NCBI GenBank assembly: GCA_038373865.1 | Contig: JAXGGA010000494.1 | Coordinates: 124,001 to 188,000 of the forward strand | DNA length: 64,000 nucleotides | Reading direction: 5' to 3' | Source of the DNA: Uloborus plumipes | Taxonomy: Eukaryota > Arthropoda > Arachnida > Araneae > Uloboridae | Part shown: positions 40,825 to 52,767 of the stretch, in pieces | Numbering within the stretch: the stretch's first letter is position 1 | How the letters are laid out: each line of letters starts with the position of its first letter | Translations under genes and position numbers: made by a program | Notes under the pieces: generated by a model | Databases searched by the model: none | Told to the model about the DNA's origin: nothing | Seen by the model: the letters and a program-made list of their open reading frames with translations, nothing else

Positions 40825-41765
40825 CAGGGCAGGGGCGGCCCTAGCGCCGGACATTCTGGACCCCTGTCCGGGGCGGCATATTAAAGGAGCGTCATTTGGA
40901 CTCGAATTTGGGCTAAAATAATGTTTTCTTCAAGGAAAGAAAAGTATGAACGAATTTTACCAACATAATTCTTTTTGTACTTCGGAATTCTGAAAGGTAT
41001 GAATGTAGCAATGTTTAAGCGTGTTATTTAAATGTATTCACTTCCACGTTACATTTTGGTTGTTTCAACATAGCCTATTAAAATAAACAAATATATATTT
41101 GTAAACTATAAACGAATCCTTAGAAACTTTGATTGTCAATAGAGACATTTTAAAAAACAAACTAACTACGTTAGACAACTTTGTTAAGCATGTCAATGTT
41201 TTGAAATTGTTGGTAGAAGACCAGAGTGCCCCGAACGGGGAGGGAAAAAATCTCAATTTGCCGCATTTTACCGAATGAATAAAAGATAAATATTAAAAAA
41301 ATATGTGCATGCATAGATACTTACATCTGATGAGAAGAGACATAAGGCATCGTTTAAAAAATAATAATAATAATAATAATACATGGTTGTAATATTTTAG
41401 AAAGCAAAATTCAGAAACACAGACTTTAAAAATACTTTCCAATGAAAATAATCACAGCAAAGTCGTGAATTAACTGAACAGATTGATTTAAAATTGACTC
41501 AGAAATTTTACAGGATAAAAAGTCAAAAAGAATTTTAAAAAAAAAAAAACTTTGGTTTTTTCTTCTTGATACTCCTACAACACATTTACCATTGCATAAC
41601 AATCCATTTACAACAATAATTTACCCGGTATTTCTGATATAGCAAGCAAATTATTAATCTCATTAAGTTTTCATAAAAGTGTGCATCAGATACAAGTGTT
41701 GTTTAACTTCATTTTTTTAAATGATTATTTTACAAACTTAAGATAATTGATTGTATCTTATATCA

Positions 41766-41938
41766 AGGCCATAGCCAGCGGGGGGGGGTCAGGGGGTCAG
41801 AACCCCCCCCCCCCCCCCCAAATTTTCAAACCTCAAAAGTTTTTAAAAAGTATTCAACTAAAAAAGAAGAAAAAAAAAAAGAAAATTTCAAGGTTTGATG
41901 GTCGGAGGTCCCCCCCCCCCCCCCCGAAGTTGTGACGG
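41766..41938. repeat. GC-tract MITE remnant (GGCCATAGCCAGC)
   Basis: Starts AAGGCCATAGCCAGCGGG and contains two long C runs. The GGC(C/G)(A/T)AGCCAG terminus recurs inverted at 50486 and 53675. Open frames here are poly-Pro artefacts. Confidence 0.45.
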
Positions 41939-44286
41939 GTCTGAGGTTTTTGATGATATAAAGAAAAATTAGAATAATAAAAATAAAAAAAATCCTTTGA
42001 ATAAACTTGAATAGAGGTCATTCCATGTCAAGTGTACGAGGCGTCCCCACTCGACCAACTCCGATTTTGATGAAATTTTTTTTGGATGTATGTATAAGAC
42101 TAGCATGAAACCATACCAAATTATAGCTCCATAAGCCTTATGGTTCAGCCAGTAAAAATTATTTTAGAAAGGCCTCTTTTTCGTGTCTTGAAAAAAAATC
42201 ACCAAATCGTCAAGTTTGTGCTTTTATTGCTCGCGATCTAAGACGATTATCAGGCTCAAATTTGGTGATTCTGATCACTGTTTATGGTAGAATAGCCTAC
42301 TTGTGTAACAGAAGCTCCACGCACTGTAGATTTTTTGCAGTTTTCCGCCAAACTTGGTAAAAAATCGTATTTTGCCAAAATTTGACCACACGTTATCAGC
42401 TTGTATCTGCTGAGAGAATGACTTTCTGAAGCTAATTCTTTCCTCGTTTGTAACATGATAGTTCGTCCGAAAGGTGGGCAAGAGGCATCTCGATAGCTCA
42501 AATAATTGCTGAATTATGCGAGTTGAAATTCCAGTCAAATTTCTTTTTTCTCAATTTTGTCTCAATTTCAAAGGGCAATATCTCAAAAGGGTCATCTTGA
42601 ATTTCAATTTTCTTTACATCATTGGAAAGAACACACTTTTCTTAACTAAAAAACGTTATTTTTATTTTTGAGACAAACCAGTTTCAAGGGGATATTGCAG
42701 ATCAAAAATGTGTACGTCATTCAACGTGAAATCAAAGAAAAAAAGACATTGACCTCAAAAGTTGATGTCAATTTGTTCTATTGAAATTTACAGGAGCTAT
42801 TGTTTTTATGTTCTGATAAAAGAACCTTTTTTAGATATTTTCGAACTTTAGTTTTTGTGTGCGCATCCGTAAAAACTCAAAAATGGAAAAAAAATAAAGT
42901 TTCGTTTTTAACAGAAATAATTATCTTCTCATCGCTGCTATAAGAGCCTGAGTCTTTTCCAATGTATTATTTTTAAGCTCTTGAAACAGAATTTCGGATA
43001 ATATGTCACTTGGCAAGGTTATAGGTCATTAATGTTTCAAGGTCATAAAAAGCATTTTCCCATTTTTCATCATTTTTGTTTATGGGTAAATTGCAATCAC
43101 AGGCTGAAAGACACATCCTCGGCAGTATAAAGAATGGATTTTCAATTACTACTTATCATATGTTCAATTACTATTGTTATCATTTATTTACACGGTGGAA
43201 ATAATTGCAATATTCAACTCTATCGAAAACTTTCGTTATCGCTTTTTAGAAAAATAGCTCTGCAGTCCTATTATACATATTTTTTATCACGTACACACCA
43301 TATTAACTGTTTTATTTATTATTTATCTCTTTTATTAATTGTTTTTATTTTTATTTTTTTGAAAAAGGAAACAATGCTTTTTATGAATTTAAAATACTAA
43401 TGACACTTTGCCAAGTGACATATTATCCGAAATTCTGTTTCAAGAGCTTAAAAATAATACATTGGAAAAGACTCAGGCTCTTATAGCAGCGATAAGAAGA
43501 TAATTATTTCTGTTAAAAACGAAACTTTATTTTTTTTCCATTTTTTGAGTTTTTACGGATGCGCACACAAAAACTAAAGTTCGAAAATATCTAAAAAAAG
43601 GTTTTTTTTTTATCAGAACATAAAAACAATAGCTCCTGTAAATTTTAATAGAACAAATTGACATCAACTTTTGAGGTCAATGTCTTTTTTTCTTTGATTT
43701 CACGTTGAATGACGTACACGTTTTTGATCTGCAATATCCCCTTGAAACTAGTTTGTCTCAAAAATAAAAATAACGTTTTTTAGTTAAGAAAAGTGTGTTC
43801 TTTCCAATGATGTAAAGAAAATTGAAATTCAAGATGACCCTTTTGAGATATTGCTTTTTGAAATTGAGACAAAATTGAGAAAAAAGAAATTTGACTGGAA
43901 TTTCAACTCTCATAATTCAGCAATTATTTGAGCTATCGAGATGCCTCTTGCACACCTTTCGGACAAACTATCATGTTACAAACGAGGAAAGAATTAGCTT
44001 CAGAAAGTCATTCTCTCAGCAGACACAAGCTGATAACGTGTGGTCAAATTTTGGCAAAATACTATTTTTTACCAAGTTTGGCGGAAAACTGCAAAAAATC
44101 TACAGTGCGTGGAGCTTCTGTTACACAAGCAGGCTATTCTACCATAAACAGTGATCAGAATCACCAAATTTGAGCCTGATAATCGTCTTAGATCGCGAGC
44201 AATAAAAGCACAAACTTGACGATTTGGTGATTTTTTTTCAAGACACGAAAAAGAGGCCTTTCTAAAATAATTTTTATTGTCTAAAC

Positions 44287-45794
44287 CAGTGGTTCTCAAC
44301 CTTTTTACAGCTACCGCCCCCTTTTGGGTTGAAAATTTTTTCAACGCCCCCTTTGCCGAAGGACGTAAAAGTGGAAGAGTGGGGGAAGTGGAAGTAGTTT
44401 TTTGACGGGTTTACTTCTATAATATTTCCCAAACAGACAATTGAAAACTGACTATAAAATGAAAAAACTCACGCTTTTTTTTCTTTAAGATAATTTTTAG
44501 AAAAAACTGGCATTTTTCCTCCTAAGAAAAGCTGTGCCAGTAAGAACCAAGTGCCTAGAATATGTCCATTAAATGAGTGAACAATTTTTAAGATAAATAA
44601 GAACAACACGGTTTGAAATAAAAATACACCGTTTTCAACATTTTGTTTTAAAACCAATATATTATGAAAATACACTACGTTCAAATAGTTCCTGCACCGT
44701 CCGATCCCAAACAGTCTTGCTTTTATTTACTTGCAGCTATGCAATACGCATGCCTTATTTATTTCGTACGGATATAGGATTTTACTGCGGTAAGGCAATA
44801 ACAAAGCCGTTCATTCTATTTTTCCCAGGAGGGACAAAGACTTGAACCTATGGCCCGTACCTGTCCACTTTAAAGATTATAAATCAAATTTTAATTAAAA
44901 AAATGGTATAAGTTGAATTTACAAATCACGAGATAAGTTCAATTCAAAGAAATTCTATTTGATTAATTTATTGCTTTGAAGGAGATAGATAAGATAACAA
45001 AAGTTATAAGTATGCCTTTAGCAACATCAGAGTAAAAACAGCAGTGAAATATCGGGGATATCCCCCGAAATTTGTTTTGAAAACTTTAAAATGCGGTTTC
45101 TTTAATTTTAGATTTCGTGGCGTTGAAACTTAAGTTCAGATTCCACCCCTTATGAAACATTCAAAAATTGACGTAATTTAAGCCAATTTTTGGTAACATT
45201 AACTGAGAAGAAATAGGTCTCTTAAATTTTTTTTTTAATTATCAAGTTATTTAAAGGCTAAGTTTAGTAATAGCGAGTTAGAGCTCCTTCCAACGCTCTC
45301 CAAATTTGAAGTATAAAAAATGCAAAATTCAAACTATTTTTGTTGATGAAGAGGGAATGGTCAAGGTTCGAGAGTTTTCTCCGGAATTTTTTTTCACATT
45401 GCACCGAGAAAAATGTGATTGCTACCTATCTTTGATGTTATAGGGGGGATGCTCTAACGACATAAAAAGTCGGTCAAGTTAGGTAGCTCTCAAATTCAAG
45501 TGTTATTGGCAAATTTTAGGCTATCCTTCATGGTGTTAGGAGAAAGATCAGGGTTCGGGAGATATCTGCAGAAAATAATTTTTTGAGCTATCCCTTGGTG
45601 ATGTAAAAGATGAGGGTTTCCTGCCACCCCCACATAAAACATATCCTTACAATCACAATTGAAAATTTACCCACCGCCCCCTTACCGCCCAAAATCTGTC
45701 CACCGCCCCCCTGCCGCCCAAAATATGTTCACCGCCCCTCACCATCTTCCCACCGCCCACAGGGGGGCGGTATCGCCCCCGTTGAGAACCACTG
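44287..45794. mobile_element. hAT element, CAGTGGTTCTCAACC ends
   Basis: A 1.5 kb insertion with ends CAGTGGTTCTCAACC and inverse GTTGAGAACCACTG, flanked by exact GTCTAAAC (44279-44286 and 45795-45802). The CAGTGGTTCTCAACC terminus is that of many hAT elements. The right part has GC-rich CCGCCC repeats (45665-45780). No transposase is recognisable. Confidence 0.88.
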
Positions 45795-46369
45795 GTCTAA
45801 ACCATATGGCTTATAGAGCTATAATTTGGTATGGTTTCATGCAAGTTTTATATGTACATTAGGGTGATTCAGAAATGTATGGAAAAAAATAAACTTTGTA
45901 TTTTTGTGCGTCTTACCCTCTTATTTTGTGCCACTATATACACTGATTATTTGTGCAAATTTTGGCAAAATATATTAATATTTAGAGGTCGCTCAAACGC
46001 CTTGAAATTTCGTGATATTGACAAAAACGTGATTGTAAATTATATCTATAGAAAAAAAGTAGCCTTTGTATTTTTATTCGTCTTACCGTCTTATTTAGGC
46101 CCTTATACACTGAATTATTCGCCCAAAATTTTAGTAAACTATATTTACATTTAGGAGTACTTCAAATTTTGTGATAGTGGCACAAACGCGAACGTAAATA
46201 ATAATAATAATAAAGTTACTTTATTGCTTTTTTATATCTCCGAAGAAAAAAAAAGCGTGCAATCACAAAATGAACTATATATCTGAAAAACCAATGAAAT
46301 GCAAAAAGTATGAAAACTAATCAAATACGAAAAAAATATAAAAAACAAATTTAAATACATTAAATTATA

Positions 46370-47310
46370 TGGGCGATTTTCTGTAAACTCGTCATTTTTC
46401 ACACGAAATCTGTCTGGGTACGGTTTTTTGAAATGTTCGTAATTTTAATACTATTGCTCGGAAAATGAATCTATTACTTTAGTTTGAAAGAGGACCACTT
46501 GAAGTTTGTGTTTTTCTGATAAATCATGATAGGGGGTAAGTCCCCCGCCTAGTATAACTAAACAGGGGACTGTGCCAGATGACTGTGTTTTTGCTCTTTG
46601 TTGCGTAATATCTGCAAAACTATTGGAACATAATTAGTGACGAGACTACCTATAAATTTAGGCACAAATCATGGACATAATAACTAATATGTTTTATAAT
46701 TAAATTAATTGACATTAATAAAATCACATCCCAGAGGACTGTTTTCGCAACGACCCTGATGCATACTTTTATCACAAATGTGGCTCTCAAACTAAACAAA
46801 GTAGCGTTTCAACACCATTCTCGGCGATTTCGGCAAATTCAGACTGATTGCTTTAAACTTCATGCCAAAAAGAATTTACAAAAGTTATAGATTTTTCGTA
46901 TTGCAGCTTTGAATTTGTTGCAGGGGACTGTTTGAAAAAACTCCGGACAGAATGTACACGACAATTTTAAGTTTTAGAAATACGTAATTATACCTTGTTT
47001 CATAAGACAAATATAGCTTCATTATTCTATTTTTAGATATTAATTGCCAAATTTATGTAGTGTTAATAGGTTTTTTGAAATACTATCTTTAACAGTTAGA
47101 CTATGGGATTGGGACAGCCAGGGGACTGTGGTTTTGGTGCTTAGATAATTTCTAGAAAAATTAATTAAATTGTTATCGTTCCAAATGCAATTGGGCCACA
47201 AAGTATTAATGATTTACTTGTATTAAGAGCGATAATTACTTTATTACACTTTATTATTTTTAAAATACTCGGTCCGGACAGCCAATTACCAGTTTACAGA
47301 GAATCGCCCA
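46370..47310. mobile_element. TA-flanked element with CAGGGGACTGT motifs
   Basis: A 941-bp element between TA dinucleotides with ends TGGGCGATTTTCTGTAAACT and the inverse form. The motif CAGGGGACTGT (one copy CAGAGGACTGT) occurs four times at about 46563, 46732, 46921 and 47118, spaced about 170 to 200 nt. It is nested in the element at 45860-49183. Confidence 0.65.
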
Positions 47311-47319
47311 TATAGTAAT

Positions 47320-48900
47320 TCGCTCATTAATTCTTGCAATACTTTTTAAGGTTACTTTTTTTGAAAATTTTTCTGTGTTCCTGTACCACTTGAAGAAGAC
47401 ACTGTCTTTGTTTTTCGTCGTTAGTGATAGTCTTGACAAATGCTTCAATAAGGGCCATGCCACGCTCCATATCGTCGTTTACAATCCTCAGTTTCTTTGG
47501 TAGTATAAAGCCTTGTTAGTAGCTATCTTAAAGATTCGAATGCTCGGGATCAAACAGCTGATATATTTTGAGTTTCTTCTTTACATGAATAAGGAGGCTA
47601 AAAATATTCCAAATCATTTCTTAGTGCTTGCACAAAAAGGGTTGCTGGGAACCCAGCTCTTAGATATTCTTTCCCCTTAACGATAAGAATGTGAAAGAAA
47701 TCGCATTCCTATTTTACAAACACCTTTTGCTTATCCAGCTGCAAGTTTGAACTGGTTGGGAAATATCCATAACTTGAAGCCATAAAGAATCTTTAACACA
47801 GATATAACACGAGGAACCACTCCTGGGACACGGAAACATACACCAAGAGAAGGTGCTCTGCTCAAGAAAATCGCACTAAGCTCTAGTATCTTCCTTGGAC
47901 ACTTCTTTTACATGGGTCATCAGAAGTTAACTTTGCGCAACTTCCATTACTAGTTGCACGTTGCTCTGAATGTGCTACCAACTCCTCAACCTCATCGTTT
48001 CTCACTCCAGGTTTAAAATTAGAATGTTTTATTCTGGACTATGATTGCTAAAACCGCTTAAAAAGTAGCATTGTGGATCCAATGGCAGTGGATGGTTCCA
48101 CGCAATTGCGTGAACATCGCATCTGACTTTGCACGCAATCAAATACCCCAATTCTACTTATTTCTTGAATTATCGGTTAAAATACCGAGAGACCAAGAGT
48201 AGAATAGATTTCGGTTGTAATACCACAGAAAACACAATGTCTAAAATATAATGGCGGAAAGCACAATATAAAAGTTGCTTCCCTAGTTTTTTTTCCCCAA
48301 GTTCAAACATGCTCCAACTTTAGTACCGGCAATGCATGTCGTATTGAAACACATACCACGTACGAGCTCAGTAAGTTCCCATTTATCTAACTGGTTATCG
48401 TATAGCAGCATTTTCCGTAGCAATTCCAATGCCTGACTAACTTACTAGAACCCAGAAGTAAATCATCAATGCTTGTGGTCCTGATACTAATACTGGTATG
48501 AAACCCGCCGATCATCCTTCATTTTCCCAATATATTTTGCATAAGTGTTTCGTTCCAGTGAACTATCAAAGGAAGTCCTAGATTTAAACGACTTTTGTAA
48601 GTTAACGGCCAATTCAGAGCGAATAGTTTGCATTTACCGTTTTATGGACGTTGTCAAATCCTCCCCATTTTGACCCATACTTTGTACTGTAGCAGCTACT
48701 ATCAAAGTGGCTTTCTGTCACTTATACTGGGCCCTGTCTAGAGTGGATGCTAGGTGTTTTAGCCAAATAAACTCATACACCTCAAACAACCGAAAAGAAA
48801 ACAGAAACCACAGCCCGAGCTTGCAGCTGCATTTTCTACCCAAACTCAGGTAAGAGATAATGCAGCTTTGGAGCGGGGGGGGGGGGGGGTAATCGTTACA
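47320..48900 (-). pseudogene. Decayed transposase of the hAT-like element
   Basis: The minus frame reads LPKKLRIVNDDMERGMALIE then AFVKTITNDEKQRQCLLQVV and QEHRK (about 47505-47360). Upstream frame-broken pieces include KPGVRNDEVEELVAHSEQRA (about 48010-47950). The LPxKxxxVNDxxERGxxLI...LLQVVxxHRK arrangement is what I recall from a widespread arthropod transposon protein. There are many stops and shifts. Confidence 0.6.
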
Positions 48901-49275
48901 ACTCACTTTGAGCTATTATTTTATTGACTAATTACTTAGTAGAGTAAACTAACGTTTTAAGTTATTCCATTTTATATGAAGAATAATATTATTTCGGGTA
49001 ATGAAGCTATATACTCCAACTCTCGAAATTGCTAATTTTCAACAGAATTCGATCGCGTTGAGCGACCTCTAAATATTATTCAATTGAGCTAAAATTTTAC
49101 ATACATCACATTCATGAATAGTGTAAAAAAACTGCGGGGTAAGACCAGAGAAATTCAAAAAAAAATTTTTTTGAATCACCCTAATGTACATCCAAAAAAA
49201 ATTTCATTAAAATCGGAGGGGGTCGAGTGGGGATTTTCTCGAAGTTTGGGACACTTGACATGGAATGACCCATAG

Positions 49276-52140
49276 TTCTGCGCACTATTTCGCCAAAGGA
49301 GTTTTTTTCTATCTTTTCAACTTAAAACTTAAATTATTCCGTCTCTCCTGCTGGTCTATAATCTTTAACGGGATAATAAAATTTATGGCACTTGTCGTTG
49401 AGATTTATTTATCATGGAAAGAGACAGAAGATCCTCTCCTTTACGCCACAAAACAAGTGTGGTCCCCTTTGGGGCTTACTGCGAACAAATTAGCAAAAAG
49501 TATAAGATTTTTTAAAAACTTCTATCTCTTAACACATTGATCACAGTAAAAACAGATACAGATGTTTAAATCAGTTATTGTTATTATCAATGGAGAGGTG
49601 ATGAGTTAACGAAAATGCATTCTTTGTTTTCTGGGTGCGAAGTGTTTTTTACTATATTTCCCGACCCCTATAGCACATAGCAATTTATCGTCGCACTCCT
49701 TTATGTTCCTTCCTTCGGTCCCACGGATCCCACGTCACCAAGTCGCAGAGTTTCTTTAATTATCTTTTCTTCAATTTTTCAAACATGATGCCGTCATAAA
49801 TTCTGATAAATTTATTTGAAAAATAATGCAGGAGAGGAGAAAGACTCCTTTCCTTCTTCCCAAAAGCCTATTGATTAACATCTTGTCCATTACCTCAACT
49901 TCGCTCTCCTTCCTGTTAGTCCAACATACTCCCAATCATAGGTGGCTGGTGCACCAAGAAATTGGGGGATCAAAAGAAGTTTGTGAGGGCGGCACTCTAA
50001 AGTTGTTTTTTTTCTGTAAAATTTGCCTATATTATTGGATTTTAACAAATGACCTCCAAAAACTTTAATACAGTCTGAAATGCAGGATAGATTTTACTGT
50101 AGATATCCCCTTTGCAATTCAAAGTTCCTTTCTTGTGAAATAAGATGAGGAAAAAAAAACATTTTTGTGTTATTTTCAGTTTTTAATTTTCATGAAATAA
50201 ATCAATCCACCCAGTAAATAACCGACCGTTAATTTTTCGCTCTAAAAAGTGAAGGGGCCTTTACTTTCAATTATCTTTTGAATTATTGAATTTTATCCAT
50301 CAATTATTAAGATGAAGGCCCCTTTACTTTCGGAAGTGAAGGGGAGCAGGTGCCCCCTTGCCCCCCCCCCCCCCGTACACACAGCCTTTGCTCCCATTGC
50401 GTCATAAAAGTTGCATTGTTTTTTTTTTTTTTCAAACAAACTTTCTTCACTTCGAACCCCCCCCCCCCCGAAAAAAAATCCTGGCTACGGCCTTGTCTTA
50501 TATAAATACATTTAAAAACTTTAGACACTTTATATAATTTTAGGACTCACATGCACCCAATGTGTGTACACAACGTATAACACACACACAATGTGTAGAA
50601 AATACGCTAAGTCCATCCTAACTTTCTTTTCTTCCTTTTTTTTTTTAGGTCACTGCTAAATATATTGTGGTATTTGTTTTCTTTTTTGTTTCTTCACATT
50701 TATAGCTTTGATTAATATAAACAGGGCTGGATATACCTACAATCTAAATAAACAATGGTCCTCCCTTTGTTGCCCCCCCCCCCCCCACCCAAAAAAAAAA
50801 AAACATTACTCGTTCCTGAAAAAAAATCCTGCATCAAAAATGTAAAACTCACGATTTTCGCATTTCTGTAGCATAGTGCTTGAGATAAATTTTTGTGATT
50901 CACATGTTTCACATCTTGCTATTTATTTAATTCCGGATTTAATATTTTGGAAGTTTTTTGTTATTGCTTGCTTTTATCTATACCACATTCTTTTAATGTC
51001 TTTAGCACGAGAAAAAAAATACTAGACTACCCTTATTGTTTTTCTTTTTCTGCTCTCTTGTGACTAAAAAAAAAAAATGCTGAAGTGAGAAATCTTTAGT
51101 AATATCTGCTTCTTAACTAAAGACACGTTTCTTTTAAAGTTAGTGCAATATGTGAAATTACAGGCAATTAAGCATAAAAATGTCAGAGGCTGGAATGTGC
51201 AAATAAATTGCCTTAAATATAATTATTCTAGAGGTCTTGAAAATAATTAAATTATTCTTTGAGACTCCTTGAAAAGTGCAGCAACTTTATTTCTTATCAA
51301 GTGCATAAAGCATCAAGTGTCCGAATGTCGGGATGTTACTCTTCTGTTTTCTAAATCTTCAAACCATTAACTTTAAATCATTTTATGCATTTTATTTTAT
51401 TGATCATTTTGCATTTAATACAGAATTGTATTAGTCTGTGGATTGGAAAGACACCAACTTTATACCGAAAGCTGATGTGAATTTTCTTTTCTCCTTCCAA
51501 GCTCCTTTTCCTCGTCGATTGATGTCACCGATTTATAAAATCACAACCACAAGCAATTTTTACTTTGATTGATTTTAATTTGCAAAAGAAATTATAACTT
51601 TTAAAAGGTATTGTTTGCCTATTTTTTCTCCTGTTATTTTTGTAGTCTTAATTACCCCCTAAATGCAACATTTCTAGGTCTATTTTTCAAAATTTTCCTC
51701 AGGGGAGAAACCCCCGAACCCCCTAAAATCGCAGATATTCTATACTTCATTAAAAATAGTTGTTGCTTTACTTTAATCATACTCATCCTCCCTCAAGGGT
51801 AAATAAAAAAAAAAGAAAAAAAAAACGAAAAAAACAAAAACAAATATTAAAGACAGCAGGAAGTGTAAAGTAAAAAACGAGATGGAAAAAAAAATGAAGT
51901 TCTGCATCAGCGAAAAAAAGACATAAATAACAAAAGTTTTCGGGACGACTACAAAACAGACCCAATGTCTAAAATAGCTTATGGCAACATTCCCTCTAAA
52001 TACGACCCTGAATACAATATTTTATTTTGTCATGCTGTTTTTTAATTCGTATCATCTATTTATTGGTTTGTACATTTTTTAGCAACATTTATTACTTTTC
52101 AAACTTTAATCGTGGAATTTTGCATTTTGCATTTTTCTCC
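49276..52140. other. Right body of the large CAGGGGCGGCCC element
   Basis: No gene was recognised. It holds C runs at about 50360, 50459 and 50775, two related phrases of GAAGG(GGCC/CCCC)TTTACTTTC type at about 50250 and 50312, and a fragment ending CCTGGCTACGGCCTTG at about 50495. The frame at 49265-49540 has no identifiable domain. Confidence 0.4.
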
Positions 52141-52767
52141 GGGGCGGCAAAACTGCTAGGGCCGCCCCTGATCAGGGGCGCACCCAGGATTCTTTTCTCG
52201 GAGGGGCTAAGTAGCCCTCCTTCGGGAAAATTTTCAAATTTGAAGTTCAAGAGAACAAAAAAAAAGTTTTTTTTTTGTGAAATTAAGTCGGGGGTTACCT
52301 TTCAGCAAAAATTTCTGAAAGTAAAGCAAAAAATGTAACTTTAAACGGTTTGGTTTAATCAAGAGGGTTCATCTTCATGTTTCTGGGAGCGGGTTAAGCC
52401 CCTTAGCTCCTCCCGTGGATACGCCACTGCTTAACATTATCAACATGTAGATTAAGGAACTGACTAAATGAGAACAGTTTGGTAGAAAAGTATGCTACCT
52501 TGTTGTTGTTATGTTCCATGACTATTGGGACAGAGGGGTACCAGTGTTTCATCAGGAGGTTGCATTTCTTTAAACCATACACGGTAGATGGCAGGATCAA
52601 CTGCTAACAGTCAATTTTTCATCTAGAACAGCCAGGGCTGGATTAAGATGTCATAAGTTCTAACTCTTTTCCCGGGGTCAAAGGTAGCAAAGCCTTGCAA
52701 TATTATACGTTAGCTTCTAACATTATTTTACCCATTTGGGGTCCCTAATAGATAAGTGTCCTACACC

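Larger units (their letters stand above)
45860..49183 (-). mobile_element. hAT-like element with decayed transposase
   Basis: A 3.3 kb element with ends TAGGGTGATTCA and inverse TGAATCACCCTA, flanked by exact ATGTACAT (45852-45859 and 49184-49191). The TAGGGTG terminus and the TA-centred 8-bp target resemble the foldbacks at 5120 and 24568, suggesting one superfamily. A decayed minus-strand protein remains. It contains the TA-flanked element at 46370-47310. Confidence 0.82.
42015..49271. mobile_element. Large foldback, GTCATTCCATGTCAA ends
   Basis: The left end AGGTCATTCCATGTCAAGTG mirrors the right end CACTTGACATGGAATGACC. Arms of about 1 kb (42015-43090, and 43410-44286 continued at 45803-45859 and 49192-49271) are inverted copies around a roughly 320-bp centre. 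The right arm was later interrupted twice by hAT elements. ATAG flanks both ends and may be a 4-bp duplication. Confidence 0.8.
40830..52170. mobile_element. Large element with CAGGGGCGGCCCTAGC ends
   Basis: The left end CAGGGGCGGCCCTAGC is the exact inverse of the right end GCTAGGGCCGCCCCTG. ATCAGGG on each side (40823-40829 and 52171-52177) is a 7-bp duplication, or an 8-bp one with a base lost. Subtracting the nested foldback leaves about 4 kb of its own. I see no intact transposase. Confidence 0.7.
40825..52429. mobile_element. Outermost hAT-type MITE, split by a nested insertion
   Basis: The first five bases (CAGGG, 40825-40829) are separated from the rest (about 52173-52429: CAGGGGCGCACCCAGGATT to GTGGATACGCCACTG) by an 11.3 kb insertion. 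The 8-bp CTTAACAT on both outer sides supports reading the two parts as one original MITE of about 260 bp. Confidence 0.65.

Noticed and set aside
42256..44344. Paired frames with the same protein on opposite strands (42256-42538 and 43891-44173)
   Set aside because: Mirror images caused by the foldback arms; no known domain.
45610..45862. Proline-rich overlapping frames
   Set aside because: They arise from CCGCCC repeats inside the hAT element at 44287-45794.
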